A stretch of DNA of 64,000 bases, from assembly GCA_949743325.1 (NCBI GenBank), contig CATJTQ010000089.1, forward strand, positions 1-64,000, written 5' to 3'. The first letter of the stretch is position 1, and each line of letters begins with the position of its first letter. Source of the stretch: an uncultured Lachnospiraceae bacterium. Its GTDB lineage: Bacteria > Bacillota > Clostridia > Lachnospirales > Lachnospiraceae. Under the pieces are notes generated by a model, which saw only the letters and a program-made list of their open reading frames with translations, was not told where the DNA came from and did not search any database. Made by a program: the position numbers and the translations under genes. Positions 8,456 to 17,841 of this stretch are shown in pieces.

Positions 8456-9299
8456 TGTCAAAAACCTCCTGAATTATAGTATTTGGGGTCGAAGCCCCTG
8501 CGGTAATACCTACATTACGAACGGATTTTAACTGATGTAAATCCAAGTCACCGAGTGTCTGTATATAGTAAGTATTTTCACATTCTTTTTTAGATATTTC
8601 AAATAACTTTTGCGTATTAGAGCTATGTTTGCCTCCAATAACAATCATAGCGTCAGAAGCAGCTGCAAGACTTGCCGCTTCACTCTGTCTCTCTTCTGTG
8701 GCATTGCAAATCGTATTTAAAACAATTATATCATAACTCTTTTTCGAAATAATTTCAACTAATTCTTGAAATTTATTGTAATTAAATGTCGTTTGCGAAA
8801 CTATGCACACCGAATCAGTATCTTTTGCCTGAAAATTTTCTGCTTCTTTTACGTTCTCAATAACGCTTACATTACCACATGCCCATCCTTTTATTCCCTC
8901 AACTTCAGGATGCTTGTCATTTCCAATAATTACAACATGATAACCTTCCTTTGTCTTCTCATGTACAATTCTATGAATCTTTTTTACAAAAGGACAGGTA
9001 GCATCCACAATTGTAAAACCATTACCTTCCAAATCATCAATAATCTTTTTGGGAACACCATGAGAACGAATAATAACAGTCCCGCTTTTCAATTTACTAA
9101 TATCTGTTTTTTCCTCTATTACCTCTACTCCCTTAGCTTTTAAATCTTCAACAACCTGATCATTATGGATAATAGGACCATAGGTATAAATATGCAAATT
9201 TTTGCCACAATTATTTTCCTCTAACTGTTCATAAACTTTTTCAACAGCTTTTTTTACCCCAAAGCAAAACCCGGCTGTCTCAGCTAATTTTACATCCAT
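8433..9299 (-). CDS. ispH: 4-hydroxy-3-methylbut-2-enyl diphosphate reductase
   Basis: 289-residue [4Fe-4S] enzyme of the last step of the MEP isoprenoid pathway, making IPP and DMAPP from HMBPP. The three cluster cysteines lie in G-F-C-F-G-V (N-terminus), D-A-T-C-P-F-V and N-T-I-C-N-A-T. The S-H-G-V-P and G-K-H-S-S-N-T substrate motifs are present. The start at 9299 is placed 5 bases after GGAGG; the ATG at 9311 precedes the ribosome site. It is transcribed with cmk upstream and the S1 gene downstream. ispF, another MEP gene, lies at 20.7 kb on the same strand. Confidence 0.97.
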   Translation of the reverse strand: MDVKLAETAGFCFGVKKAVEKVYEQLEENNCGKNLHIYTYGPIIHNDQVVEDLKAKGVEVIEEKTDISKLKSGTVIIRSHGVPKKIIDDLEGNGFTIVDATCPFVKKIHRIVHEKTKEGYHVVIIGNDKHPEVEGIKGWACGNVSVIENVKEAENFQAKDTDSVCIVSQTTFNYNKFQELVEIISKKSYDIIVLNTICNATEERQSEAASLAAASDAMIVIGGKHSSNTQKLFEISKKECENTYYIQTLGDLDLHQLKSVRNVGITAGASTPNTIIQEVFDNVRRIKL

Positions 9300-9332
9300 A
9301 TTTACCTCCATAAATCCAAATAAAATATATTT

Positions 9333-10001
9333 TTATGAGCAATTTCCTTTATAAAGAGAAATAATTTTAGCAACAACTTCATCTATTGTCATCTCTGATG
9401 TATCAACAAGTATAGCATCTTCTGCCTGACATAACGGCGCAATCTCTCTATTCATATCATTTTTATCACGAGTTTCTATATCTGCCTTAATATCTTCTAT
9501 ATTTGCCGAAACACCCTTTTCCTCTAACTCTTCAAATCTTCTTCTTGCACGCACATCAATAGAAGCTGTAAGATAAATTTTAAGCTGAGCATCAGGAAGT
9601 ACTTGTGTCCCAATATCTCTGCCATCCATTACAACATCCTCTTCGCCGGAAATATATCTCTGCAAATCGATAAGCTTCTCACGTATTTCTCTATTTACAG
9701 CAACAATTGATGCCATCTTTCCAACCTCTTCACTTCTCAGATAGCCTGTAACATTTTTACCATTTAAAATAACGTTCTGGTTCCCTTCTTCATAACTTAT
9801 ACGAATATCCATCTGTGCACACATCAGTTTTACATTTGCACCATCAAGGTTCTCGATCCCATTATGAATAAAAAAATATGCAACAGCACGGTACATCGCT
9901 CCCGTATCCACATAAATAAAATCTAATTTCTCTGCTATCATCTTTGCTATAGTACTTTTTCCAGCACCTGCCGGTCCGTCAATTGCAATTTTATATCCCA
10001 T
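9333..10001 (-). CDS. cmk: (d)CMP kinase
   Basis: 222-residue nucleoside monophosphate kinase that phosphorylates CMP and dCMP with ATP. The P-loop G-P-A-G-A-G-K-S-T starts at residue 9, followed by the Y-V-D-T-G-A-M-Y-R substrate motif and M-D-G-R-D-I-G-T near residue 120. Length matches the family. A strong GGAGGAG ribosome site precedes the ATG. It sits 33 bases upstream of ispH and downstream of the flavoprotein gene, a conserved clostridial gene order. Confidence 0.97.
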   Translation of the reverse strand: MGYKIAIDGPAGAGKSTIAKMIAEKLDFIYVDTGAMYRAVAYFFIHNGIENLDGANVKLMCAQMDIRISYEEGNQNVILNGKNVTGYLRSEEVGKMASIVAVNREIREKLIDLQRYISGEEDVVMDGRDIGTQVLPDAQLKIYLTASIDVRARRRFEELEEKGVSANIEDIKADIETRDKNDMNREIAPLCQAEDAILVDTSEMTIDEVVAKIISLYKGNCS

Positions 10002-10082
10002 TTTTACTCCTCCATTATTTTTATATTTTCTGTTTACAATATACGATGTGACATAACCCGTAGCTTGCAGCAGAGTATTTAG

Positions 10083-11327
10083 TTATACAGAACTTCCTGC
10101 AAGGAATCCCGTTGACCATGCAATCTGCAGATTATATCCTCCTGTAAGTGCATCAACATCCAACACTTCCCCTGCAAAGTACAAGTTCTTGCACAACTTC
10201 GACTCCATTGTGGACGGATTTACATCTTCAATATTAATTCCCCCTTTAGTAATCACTGCCTCGTTATATCCTCTAAAACCATCAAATGTCAAAATAAAAT
10301 TTTTAAAACAAAATACCAGCCTTGTCCTTTCTTCTTTAGTTATTTCATTAATTTTCTTCTCTGGAAGCATATCTGCATAATTTAAAAATACATTATGCAT
10401 CTTTCTTGGCAGAAGACTTGGCAGAATATTTTTTATAACTTTATTTTTATTTTCATCAAATTCTCGTAAAAGTCTTACATCTAATTGTTCTTCTGTAAGC
10501 GCAGGCTTTAGATCTATTATTATACGAATCTTCCCATTGTGTTTAATTTTATTATTTTGCAAATATTCTCCCAAATAACTGCTTCCTGATAAAATTAACG
10601 GTCCGCTGACGCCAAAATGGGTAAACATCAGCTCACCAAAATCATGATAAATAGTATTCCTGCCTGACACAATTCTTAAATCTGCATTTTTCAGCCCTAA
10701 TCCCTGCAGTTCCTTTACAAATTCCTCTTTTATATTAAACGGAACTAATGATGGAAAAGTATCAATTATATCATGTCCCGCTTTTTTGGCAAATTTATAA
10801 CCATCACCCGTTGAACCAGTAGACGGATACGATAAACCTCCTGTGGCAACAATCACCTTGTCTGCCTTGACAAGCTTTTTATCATCTAATATTATACCCT
10901 TAACACTTCGCTTATCCAAATAAAGAGATTTAACCTCAGTATTTAAATGTTCATGCACATGATATTTTTTCATTAGAGAAGCTAATGTAAATATAATATC
11001 TGAAGCATGATCCGAAACAGGAAATACTCTATTTCCTCTCTCTACCTTCAGGTGACATCCTGCATTTTCAAAAAAATCAATCGTCATATCACTGGAAAAG
11101 CTATAGAATGCACTGTATAAAAACTTTCCATTCCTTACAATATTCTGTAATAGATCCTCTACAGAACTACTGTTTGTTACATTACATCTTCCCTTTCCTG
11201 TAATATAAATCTTCTTTCCAAATTTTTCATTTTTTTCATAAATATGAACTTCATGTCCGTTCGCTGCGGCACAAACTGCCGCCATCATACCAGCTGCACC
11301 GGCACCAATGACTAAAACTTTACTCAT
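10083..11327 (-). CDS. HI0933/YhiN-family FAD-dependent oxidoreductase
   Basis: 414-residue flavoprotein. The N-terminal dinucleotide fold (G-A-G-A-A-G-M-M-A, residues 8-16) is followed by G-K-K-I-Y-I-T-G-K-G-R-C-N-V-T-N, a family signature, then A-T-G-G-L-S-Y-P-S-T-G-S-T-G-D-G and a C-terminal F-A-G-E-V-L-D-V-D-A-L-T-G-G-Y-N FAD-binding motif. Biochemical role is poorly defined; annotations range from aminoacetone oxidase to BaiN-like reductase. It overlaps the end of the RpiR regulator gene by 8 bases, so the two are coupled, although co-regulation by that repressor is only a possibility. Confidence 0.92.
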   Translation of the reverse strand: MSKVLVIGAGAAGMMAAVCAAANGHEVHIYEKNEKFGKKIYITGKGRCNVTNSSSVEDLLQNIVRNGKFLYSAFYSFSSDMTIDFFENAGCHLKVERGNRVFPVSDHASDIIFTLASLMKKYHVHEHLNTEVKSLYLDKRSVKGIILDDKKLVKADKVIVATGGLSYPSTGSTGDGYKFAKKAGHDIIDTFPSLVPFNIKEEFVKELQGLGLKNADLRIVSGRNTIYHDFGELMFTHFGVSGPLILSGSSYLGEYLQNNKIKHNGKIRIIIDLKPALTEEQLDVRLLREFDENKNKVIKNILPSLLPRKMHNVFLNYADMLPEKKINEITKEERTRLVFCFKNFILTFDGFRGYNEAVITKGGINIEDVNPSTMESKLCKNLYFAGEVLDVDALTGGYNLQIAWSTGFLAGSSV

Positions 11328-12252
11328 CTTCTTTTTCCAATCTTGGATAATGCAATGATACTCTATTATCCAGTATATTTATTTCATCACTATTATACAC
11401 TTGGTAATCTTCCCATATCTTTTCCAATGAACTTAATGTATCAATAACTTCCCCCTGTTTTTTCATACATAATGAAACAATTAGAGCATTGATTACACTT
11501 AGAGGTGCAACAAGAGAATCGACAATACTAGCCATATCGCTCTTGGCAATTAGATTACATGAAGAATATAGATTCATAGGTGAATTAACACTGTCGGTAA
11601 GCGTAATAACTTTTGCATTTCTGTTATTTGCAAATTCAAGCGCCTTAAGTGTACGCATTGAATATCTTGGAAAACTTATGCCAATAATAACATCCTTCTC
11701 ACTTATCCTAACCATCTGTTCAAAAATCTCACTTGTATTGTTAGTCTGCAGCAAACGTACATTATCAAACAACAAATTAAGATAAAAACCTAAAAAACCT
11801 GCAAGAGGTGCACAACTTCTAATTCCAAGCACATAAATATTAGCCGCATTTAATATTATATCTACTGCACAATTAAAAGTATTGGCATCTATCGCTTCCA
11901 TTGTCATCTTAATCTTATCCATATCAGACTGTAAAACTGTCTCCAATATTTTAGATTGAGGTATTCTTCCATATGTAACTTCCATTCTCTGGATTGAATT
12001 TAACCTATTCATTACAACGCCTTCAAGCGCCTTCTGAAACTCCGGATATCCCTTGTAGCCCATAGAAACTGCAAAACGAACTACTGTCGATTCACTTACC
12101 CCAACAGTTTTACCCATCTTGGCCGCTGTCAAAAAAACTGCCTTCTCATAGTTTTTCAATATGTATGCAGCAAGCTTTTTATGTCCCTTGCTCATCTTAC
12201 TGTATTTTTCAGAAATCGCAGCCAACAATTCCTGACTATTAAACTGTTCCAT
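11320..12252 (-). CDS. MurR/RpiR-family transcriptional regulator
   Basis: 310-residue regulator with an N-terminal HTH_6 domain (about 10-85, including K-T-V-G-V-S-E-S-T-V-V-R-F) and a C-terminal SIS sugar-phosphate isomerase-like domain (about 120-260). Such proteins sense phosphosugars and control sugar or amino-sugar use. The ATG at 12252 is chosen; the frame runs up to a TTG at 12288. The ribosome site is weak for both. No sugar-catabolic gene is adjacent, so its target lies elsewhere or is the flavoprotein gene it overlaps. Confidence 0.9.
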   Translation of the reverse strand: MEQFNSQELLAAISEKYSKMSKGHKKLAAYILKNYEKAVFLTAAKMGKTVGVSESTVVRFAVSMGYKGYPEFQKALEGVVMNRLNSIQRMEVTYGRIPQSKILETVLQSDMDKIKMTMEAIDANTFNCAVDIILNAANIYVLGIRSCAPLAGFLGFYLNLLFDNVRLLQTNNTSEIFEQMVRISEKDVIIGISFPRYSMRTLKALEFANNRNAKVITLTDSVNSPMNLYSSCNLIAKSDMASIVDSLVAPLSVINALIVSLCMKKQGEVIDTLSSLEKIWEDYQVYNSDEINILDNRVSLHYPRLEKEDE

Positions 12253-12337
12253 AATAATACCACGCTTTTTCAATATTACCGCTGACAAAAAAATATCTCA
12301 ACAGTCTTATTTTATCACAATCGCTATATATTCGCAA

Positions 12338-12376
12338 GAAAAAAGTAAGAGACTGTATCAAAGACACAATCTCTTA
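12338..12376 (-). terminator. Terminator of the decarboxylase operon
   Basis: A 13-bp stem (12347-12359 with 12363-12375, two wobble pairs) is followed on the minus strand by A-C-TTTTTT. It lies 73 bases after the last gene of the operon. Confidence 0.85.
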
Positions 12377-12448
12377 AAATTTTAATGATATAAGTTGCTA
12401 TAAATTAATTATATACATCTACATTTGATTTAAAATTTAACACATCTA

Positions 12449-13858
12449 CTATACAGGATAAGCTTTATTTTCCTTATCTGCTATTGAAGCGTCAACTTTT
12501 GACTGCTGTGCTTCTCGATATTCAAAAAAGTCTTTTGCTACTTGTGGGAATAAAGCATATGTAAGCACATCTTCATCCTGCTGTTTCCATTGAGCACACT
12601 CTTTCTCATATTTTTCTAACTGAGGCGTTATATCATCCGCTGGACGATGTGTAATTGGTTTTGCATCCCCGATAACTTTTTTCTGCACATCAGCATTAAA
12701 AGGTTTTACAGTCTGACCATATTTACCGGATAATAAATCTTTTGTCTGCTCTGTAGCAACTTTGTATCTTTCACCCATAAGTACATTGAATACTGCCTGT
12801 GTACCGACAATCTGAGATGAAGGTGTAACAAGAGGCGGCTCTCCAAGATCCTTGCGAACACGAGGCACTTCCTCAAGAACTTCCTGGAATTTATCTTCAG
12901 CACCCTGTTCTTTTAACTGAGATACAAGGTTAGAGAGCATACCTCCAGGTACCTGGTACTGTAATGTCTTAATATTTACTCCGAGAACTTTTGTATTCAT
13001 CAGTCCGCTTGCCAAGCACTCCTCACGCATAGGACGGAAATATTCAGCAATCTCAGCAAGAAGCTTCATATCGTAACTGCAGTCATATTCAGTGCCCCTG
13101 AATGTCTCAACCATAACCTCTGTTGCAGGCTGGCTTGTTCCCATCGCAAATGGTGAAATAGCAGTATCTATAATATCACAGCCTGCTTCCACTGCTTTCA
13201 TATATGTCATTGCAGCAACACCTGATGTATAATGTGTATGAAGCTGAATTGGAAGCTTTGTAGATTCCTTCAGCGCTGTAACAAGCTCTGTTGCAGCATA
13301 AGGTACAAGAAGCCCTGCCATATCTTTAATACAGATAGAATCTGCACCCATATCTTCAATCTTCTTTGCCATAGTTTTCCAATAATCAATAGTATACGCC
13401 TCACCAAGAGTGTAAGACAGCGCAACCTGTGCATGACCCTTCTCTTTCTTAGATGCATTTACAGCACACTCCAAGTTACGGATATCATTCAAACAGTCAA
13501 AAATACGAATAATATCTATACCATTCGCAATAGACTTCTGTACAAAATACTCAACAACATCATCTGAGTAATGATTATAACCTAATATATTCTGTCCGCG
13601 GAATAGCATCTGCAGTTTAGTATTCTTAAACCCATCTCTTAATTTGCGAAGTCTTTCCCACGGATCTTCATGCAGAAAACGAAGCGACGCATCAAATGTT
13701 GCGCCACCCCAGCACTCAACTGCATGATAACCAACTTTATCCATTTTTTCTACAATTGGAAGCATCTGTTCTGTCGTCATACGGGTTGCAATCAATGACT
13801 GATGCGCGTCACGAAGAACAGTTTCCATAATTTTAACCGGTCTTTTATTATCTGCCAT
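12449..13858 (-). CDS. oadA: Oxaloacetate decarboxylase alpha-type carboxyltransferase (5S-like)
   Basis: 469-residue carboxyltransferase that moves CO2 from oxaloacetate to biotin, or the reverse. It has the R-D-A-H-Q-S start motif, the E-C-W-G-G-A-T-F-D motif, the catalytic lysine in C-I-K-D-M-A-G and the metal-binding L-H-T-H-Y. It stops before the biotin domain found in the fused enterobacterial alpha subunit; a separate carrier is encoded at 15085-15444. It resembles the 5S subunit of transcarboxylase and pyruvate carboxylase subunit B. It is the last gene of the five-gene operon. Confidence 0.93.
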   Translation of the reverse strand: MADNKRPVKIMETVLRDAHQSLIATRMTTEQMLPIVEKMDKVGYHAVECWGGATFDASLRFLHEDPWERLRKLRDGFKNTKLQMLFRGQNILGYNHYSDDVVEYFVQKSIANGIDIIRIFDCLNDIRNLECAVNASKKEKGHAQVALSYTLGEAYTIDYWKTMAKKIEDMGADSICIKDMAGLLVPYAATELVTALKESTKLPIQLHTHYTSGVAAMTYMKAVEAGCDIIDTAISPFAMGTSQPATEVMVETFRGTEYDCSYDMKLLAEIAEYFRPMREECLASGLMNTKVLGVNIKTLQYQVPGGMLSNLVSQLKEQGAEDKFQEVLEEVPRVRKDLGEPPLVTPSSQIVGTQAVFNVLMGERYKVATEQTKDLLSGKYGQTVKPFNADVQKKVIGDAKPITHRPADDITPQLEKYEKECAQWKQQDEDVLTYALFPQVAKDFFEYREAQQSKVDASIADKENKAYPV

Positions 13859-13884
13859 TTTTCTACCTCCTATTTAAGTCTGGC

Positions 13885-15039
13885 TTAAACTCCTACTCCA
13901 AAGATTGCCATAAATGTTCCAGCTGCAACTGCCGTACCAATAACACCTGCAACATTAGGTCCCATAGCATGCATTAGCAGGAAATTAGTCGGATCTGCTT
14001 CTGCACCAACTTTTTGTGATACACGCGCTGCCATCGGCACTGCTGAGACACCGGCAGAACCAATAAGCGGATTAACTTTCCCACCTGTAACTTTACACAT
14101 AATTTTTCCAAATATAACTCCCGCCGCAGTACCGAAAGCAAATGCAATCAGACCTAAACCGACAATTTTTAATGTATCCCAATTCAAAAATGCCTCAGCA
14201 CTTGTTGTAGCTCCTACACTTGTACCTAACAAGATAACTACTATATACATAAGCGCATTTGATGCTGTCTCTGTAAGCTGTTTTACTACTCCTGACTCTT
14301 TAAATAAGTTACCTAACATAAGCATACCTACCAAAGGCGCTGTTGTAGGAAGGATAAGACATACAACAATAGTAACTATAATTGGAAACAAAATCTTCTC
14401 CAGCTTGGATACCGGACGTAGCTGTTCCATCTTAATCTTTCTCTCTTCTTCTGTTGTAAAGAGCTTCATAATAGGCGGCTGAATAATAGGAACAAGCGAC
14501 ATATATGAATATGCTGCCACAGCAATAGGTCCCATTATATTTGTCTGCCCAAGCTTTCCTGCAAGGAAAATTGATGTAGGACCGTCCGCTCCTCCGATAA
14601 TAGAGATCGCAGCCGCTGCCTTATCACCAAAACCAAGTGCAATAGCTCCAAAGTATGCAGCAAAAATACCAAACTGTGCAGCCGCACCGAGAAGGAAGCT
14701 CTTCGGGTTAGCAATAAGCGGACCAAAGTCAGTCATTGCACCTACTCCAAGGAAAATAAGTGAAGGCAAAATTGACCATTCGTCCATTAAATAAAAGTAA
14801 TGTAATAAACCGCCGACACCATTCTCCGCATCTTCTATTGTGAGCATAATATCAGGATAAATATTTACAAGAAGCATACCAAAAGAAATAGGAACTAAAA
14901 GCAATGGCTCATATTCCTTCTTGATAGCTAGATATAGGAAAACACAGGCAACAAAAATCATTAGATAGTTTCCCCAAGTCAAATTGAAGAAAGCTGTCTG
15001 GTGCACGAGGTTTCCTAATGTGTTAATTATGTAATCCAT
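13885..15039 (-). CDS. oadB: Sodium-translocating decarboxylase beta subunit
   Basis: 384-residue polytopic membrane protein of the OadB/GcdB/MmdB family, which decarboxylates carboxybiotin and exports Na+. The conserved G-G-A-D-G-P-T motif with its key aspartate is present at about residue 160, and the C-terminal half carries the family G-S-A-G-V-S-A-V-P-M-A-A-R stretch. Length is normal. It lies between the biotin carrier and the alpha-type subunit, and ties the operon to a membrane sodium pump rather than to a soluble transcarboxylase. Confidence 0.96.
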   Translation of the reverse strand: MDYIINTLGNLVHQTAFFNLTWGNYLMIFVACVFLYLAIKKEYEPLLLVPISFGMLLVNIYPDIMLTIEDAENGVGGLLHYFYLMDEWSILPSLIFLGVGAMTDFGPLIANPKSFLLGAAAQFGIFAAYFGAIALGFGDKAAAAISIIGGADGPTSIFLAGKLGQTNIMGPIAVAAYSYMSLVPIIQPPIMKLFTTEEERKIKMEQLRPVSKLEKILFPIIVTIVVCLILPTTAPLVGMLMLGNLFKESGVVKQLTETASNALMYIVVILLGTSVGATTSAEAFLNWDTLKIVGLGLIAFAFGTAAGVIFGKIMCKVTGGKVNPLIGSAGVSAVPMAARVSQKVGAEADPTNFLLMHAMGPNVAGVIGTAVAAGTFMAIFGVGV

Positions 15040-15084
15040 TCTCTAACCTCCTGTTAAAAATAAGCGCTTAATACTATGCACTTA

Positions 15085-15444
15085 TTAGTTCATAGTTGCT
15101 AACACCTGTCCCGGATTGATTGAATCGCCTACTGCACAATCAATACTTGCAACTGTACCATCTTCAGGAGCGGCTACAGGAATCTCCATCTTCATAGCCT
15201 CAATTGTAACGACAGGATCGCCTGCTTTAACAGCAGCGCCTACATTTGCATCTATTCTTACAACTTTTCCTTGTGTACCAGCTTCTACCTTAATTGAACC
15301 TGCGCCTGCTGCCGCAGCTTTTTTAGCTGGTGCCTTTGGGGCTGCCGCAACAGGTGCTGTATTCTGCACTACTCCTGCTGTTGTTCCTTCTTCTACTGTA
15401 ACATTATATACATTTCCATTTACTGTAATTGTATAATTTTTCAT
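15085..15444 (-). CDS. Biotin carboxyl carrier protein
   Basis: 119-residue carrier (GcdC / MmdC / 1.3S-like). An N-terminal region of about 25 residues is followed by an Ala/Pro/Lys-rich linker (about 30-48) and a C-terminal biotinyl domain with the E-A-M-K-M motif, whose lysine is biotinylated. The domain is complete to its last strand. The ribosome site is AGGAGG. It shuttles CO2 between the carboxyltransferases and the beta subunit encoded on either side. Confidence 0.96.
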   Translation of the reverse strand: MKNYTITVNGNVYNVTVEEGTTAGVVQNTAPVAAAPKAPAKKAAAAGAGSIKVEAGTQGKVVRIDANVGAAVKAGDPVVTIEAMKMEIPVAAPEDGTVASIDCAVGDSINPGQVLATMN

Positions 15445-15470
15445 TTTAAAATCCTCCTAATTATAATATT

Positions 15471-16229
15471 TTACCAATTAGCCTTTCTGACTCTCTTAAT
15501 AGAACGAACTTGGAAACCATCTGCACTAGTCCCTTCAGCTGCTGCAATAGCTGCACTGACAACTGCCACAAGCTCCAAATCATCTGTAACATCATCATCC
15601 GCAGCAATATCTGCCGCATCAGCCGGCGCAGCTGCTGGAACAGAAACAGCAGAATCTTTACTCTCATCTTTTTTAAACAAACCAAATGAAGAGATAATAA
15701 GACAAATAAAAATAAGAACTGCAAACACTGTACCCATTCCCAATACAGTATTTAACGCCGCGTTTTTCATCAATTCACCAAAAGTAGCTTTTTTCTCCAT
15801 AGTTATTTTTGCATTTTCATCTACTAAAACATAAGTAATGACAGCATCGCCTTTCTTACATTTTATTTCCATTGTTGCAGATGAAATTTCAGCAGTGTTT
15901 TTATCTTCTTCACAAGAAAAATCAGTTACTTTCTCAAAATCTCCAATTTCTTTCTTTACCTCAACCCAGTCATAAAGAAATTGATATGTCTCTTTAATGC
16001 TTTCACTGATCTCTTCGCCATAACTTTGAATAAGCGCATTTACATATTCATCTACTTCTGCCTTAGTATTATACTGTTTAACCATGGTAACCAGATTTTC
16101 CTGCAATGTACTTGCAGCTTCTGACATCTTCTCTTCTGCGGCATCAACAGTTACATTAAAGGCCCCAAAACTTACTATACAAACAAGGGCAACGACAAAA
16201 GTCATCACTCTTAACCATTTATTTTTCAT
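15471..16229 (-). CDS. OadG-like gamma subunit with an exported N-terminal domain
   Basis: 252 residues. A signal-like hydrophobic start (about 7-27) is followed by an Ala site, an exported alpha/beta region (about 30-150), one membrane helix (about 158-180) and a cytoplasmic Ala/Asp-rich linker ending in the S-A-A-I-A-A-A and R-S-I-K-R-V motifs of OadG/MmdD. In the enterobacterial enzyme gamma is about 80 residues and anchors the complex; here an extra domain of about 130 residues precedes it. It is coded 27 bases upstream of the carrier gene. The exported part has no recognised function. Confidence 0.82.
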   Translation of the reverse strand: MKNKWLRVMTFVVALVCIVSFGAFNVTVDAAEEKMSEAASTLQENLVTMVKQYNTKAEVDEYVNALIQSYGEEISESIKETYQFLYDWVEVKKEIGDFEKVTDFSCEEDKNTAEISSATMEIKCKKGDAVITYVLVDENAKITMEKKATFGELMKNAALNTVLGMGTVFAVLIFICLIISSFGLFKKDESKDSAVSVPAAAPADAADIAADDDVTDDLELVAVVSAAIAAAEGTSADGFQVRSIKRVRKANW

Positions 16230-16242
16230 TTATATCACCTCA

Positions 16243-17694
16243 CTACACTGTTCCGTGTTTTTTATATGGGCGGTCTTCTCTCTTACTCATTAACATCTCA
16301 AAAGCCCCAATAACATATTTTCTTGTATCCTGAGGTTCAATTATTGTATCTACAAAACCACGTTTTGCAGCAGCTTCAACGCTTGAATTTTCTGCTTCAT
16401 ACTGGGCAGTTTTTTCACGTATCAATTTAGCGCTGTCATTAGAAGCTGCAATCTCATCAGCATATATAAGCTTAACAGCTGATTTGGCATCCATCATACC
16501 AATTTTAGCATCAGACCATGCATAAACCATATCTGCACCAAGTGTCTTGCTGTTCATTGCAGTATATGCACTGCCGTAAGCTTTATCTGTAATTAAATTA
16601 ACTTTAGGAACTGTTGCATTTGCAAATGCATATGTAAGTTCAGCCACAGCCTTGGCGATATTCTTCTCAGAACATTTACATGAAGCGTATCCTGTAACAT
16701 TTGTAACCGAAAGAACCGGAATATTAAAGGCATCACAAATTGTTACAAATTCAGCTGCTTTCTTGCTTCCCCTAACTGACAATACCGAATCAAATGTCTC
16801 CTCTTCATTTCCTTCCGCATCATATTTTACGCTTCTGTTAGCAACGACACCGACTGTCATTCCATCAAATCTAACAAATCCAGTAACCATATTTTTTCCA
16901 TATGACGATTTCACTTCAAAGAATTGATTGTTATCGGCAATTTGTGATAAAAGAATAGCCGGATCACCAGCAGCATTTTCCAAATCTTCACTGATTCTGT
17001 TAAGATCATCAACACAGTCTTCTTCTGCAACATCTTCATTGTTTGAAGGAAGAAAAGAAACTAATGTGCGAATTTTTTCATAAATCTCTTCCTCAGATGC
17101 TGTTACATCTACAAGACCAGTCTCCTCACTCTGGAATGAAGCTGAAGATGTATCACATTTATCTATATGATTTCCATCAACTGTATTTGGCGCATTTACA
17201 TATAGCTTTCCACTCTTTTCTTCCATAAATGCAAAGTCAGACATAGCAGGAACTAATGCAAGTCCACCACCGCAATTTCCAAAAACTGCTGTAATCTGTG
17301 GTATAACACCCGAAGCTTTAGCCTGTGCTGCATATATTTCACCAAAAGCTGCCAAAGCATCTGTAGCCTCCTCAAGGCGTACACCTGCAGAGTCAATTAT
17401 TCCTATTACTGGAACGCCTGTTTTTATAGCCAGCTCGTACATATTTACAATTTTCTTGCCATGCATCTCACCCATACTACCATTTAAAACTGATGCATCC
17501 TGGCTGTAAACATATACCGGCTTACCATTAATCAAACCATAACCTGTCTTAACACCATCAGAGAGTGCTTTTTTGCTGTTCAGGTTAAAATCTGTACTTC
17601 TGGCAGTAACTAAACCGCCAATTTCAACAAAACTGTTTTCATCAAGCAGAGAATCTATACGGATTTCTGCTGAGGATTGTGACGTATTGCCCAT
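16243..17694 (-). CDS. Acyl-CoA carboxyltransferase (MmdA / transcarboxylase 12S-like)
   Basis: 483-residue member of the acyl-CoA carboxyltransferase family (MmdA, PccB, 12S). Both crotonase-like halves are present, with G-N-C-G-G-G-L-A-L near residue 140 and the A-Y-G-S-A-Y-T-A-M motif in the C-terminal half. It would transfer carboxyl groups between biotin and an acyl-CoA, possibly methylmalonyl-CoA or propionyl-CoA. The ATG at 17694 is 7 bases after GGAGGG; the adjoining ATG at 17697 is nearly as good. It is the first gene of the operon. Its presence with an oadA-like gene is unusual for a simple decarboxylase. Confidence 0.88.
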   Translation of the reverse strand: MGNTSQSSAEIRIDSLLDENSFVEIGGLVTARSTDFNLNSKKALSDGVKTGYGLINGKPVYVYSQDASVLNGSMGEMHGKKIVNMYELAIKTGVPVIGIIDSAGVRLEEATDALAAFGEIYAAQAKASGVIPQITAVFGNCGGGLALVPAMSDFAFMEEKSGKLYVNAPNTVDGNHIDKCDTSSASFQSEETGLVDVTASEEEIYEKIRTLVSFLPSNNEDVAEEDCVDDLNRISEDLENAAGDPAILLSQIADNNQFFEVKSSYGKNMVTGFVRFDGMTVGVVANRSVKYDAEGNEEETFDSVLSVRGSKKAAEFVTICDAFNIPVLSVTNVTGYASCKCSEKNIAKAVAELTYAFANATVPKVNLITDKAYGSAYTAMNSKTLGADMVYAWSDAKIGMMDAKSAVKLIYADEIAASNDSAKLIREKTAQYEAENSSVEAAAKRGFVDTIIEPQDTRKYVIGAFEMLMSKREDRPYKKHGTV

Positions 17695-17796
17695 CATTCT
17701 GCCCTCCATTAATAAATTTATTTTTAACAAATTTTTTGCCAATTCTAATTCTATATCTTTTACAACAAAATTTCAAGAGTTTTTACAATATTTTTA

Positions 17797-17831
17797 GCTA
17801 AAAAGGCCGTACGAAAATTCGTACAGCCTTC
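17797..17831 (-). terminator. Terminator of the zinc-ribbon gene
   Basis: 13-bp stem (17803-17815 with 17818-17830, one wobble pair) followed on the minus strand by TTTT. It separates the zinc-ribbon gene from the decarboxylase operon downstream. Confidence 0.85.
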
Positions 17832-17841
17832 TGTCTGTTTT

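Noticed and set aside
15116..15436. Open frame of 106 codons opposite the biotin carrier gene
   Set aside because: Mirror of the Ala/Pro-rich carrier; no ribosome site and low-complexity translation.
15461..15724. Open frame inside the OadG-like gene
   Set aside because: Same-strand frame shadow rich in Leu/Gln, without start signals.
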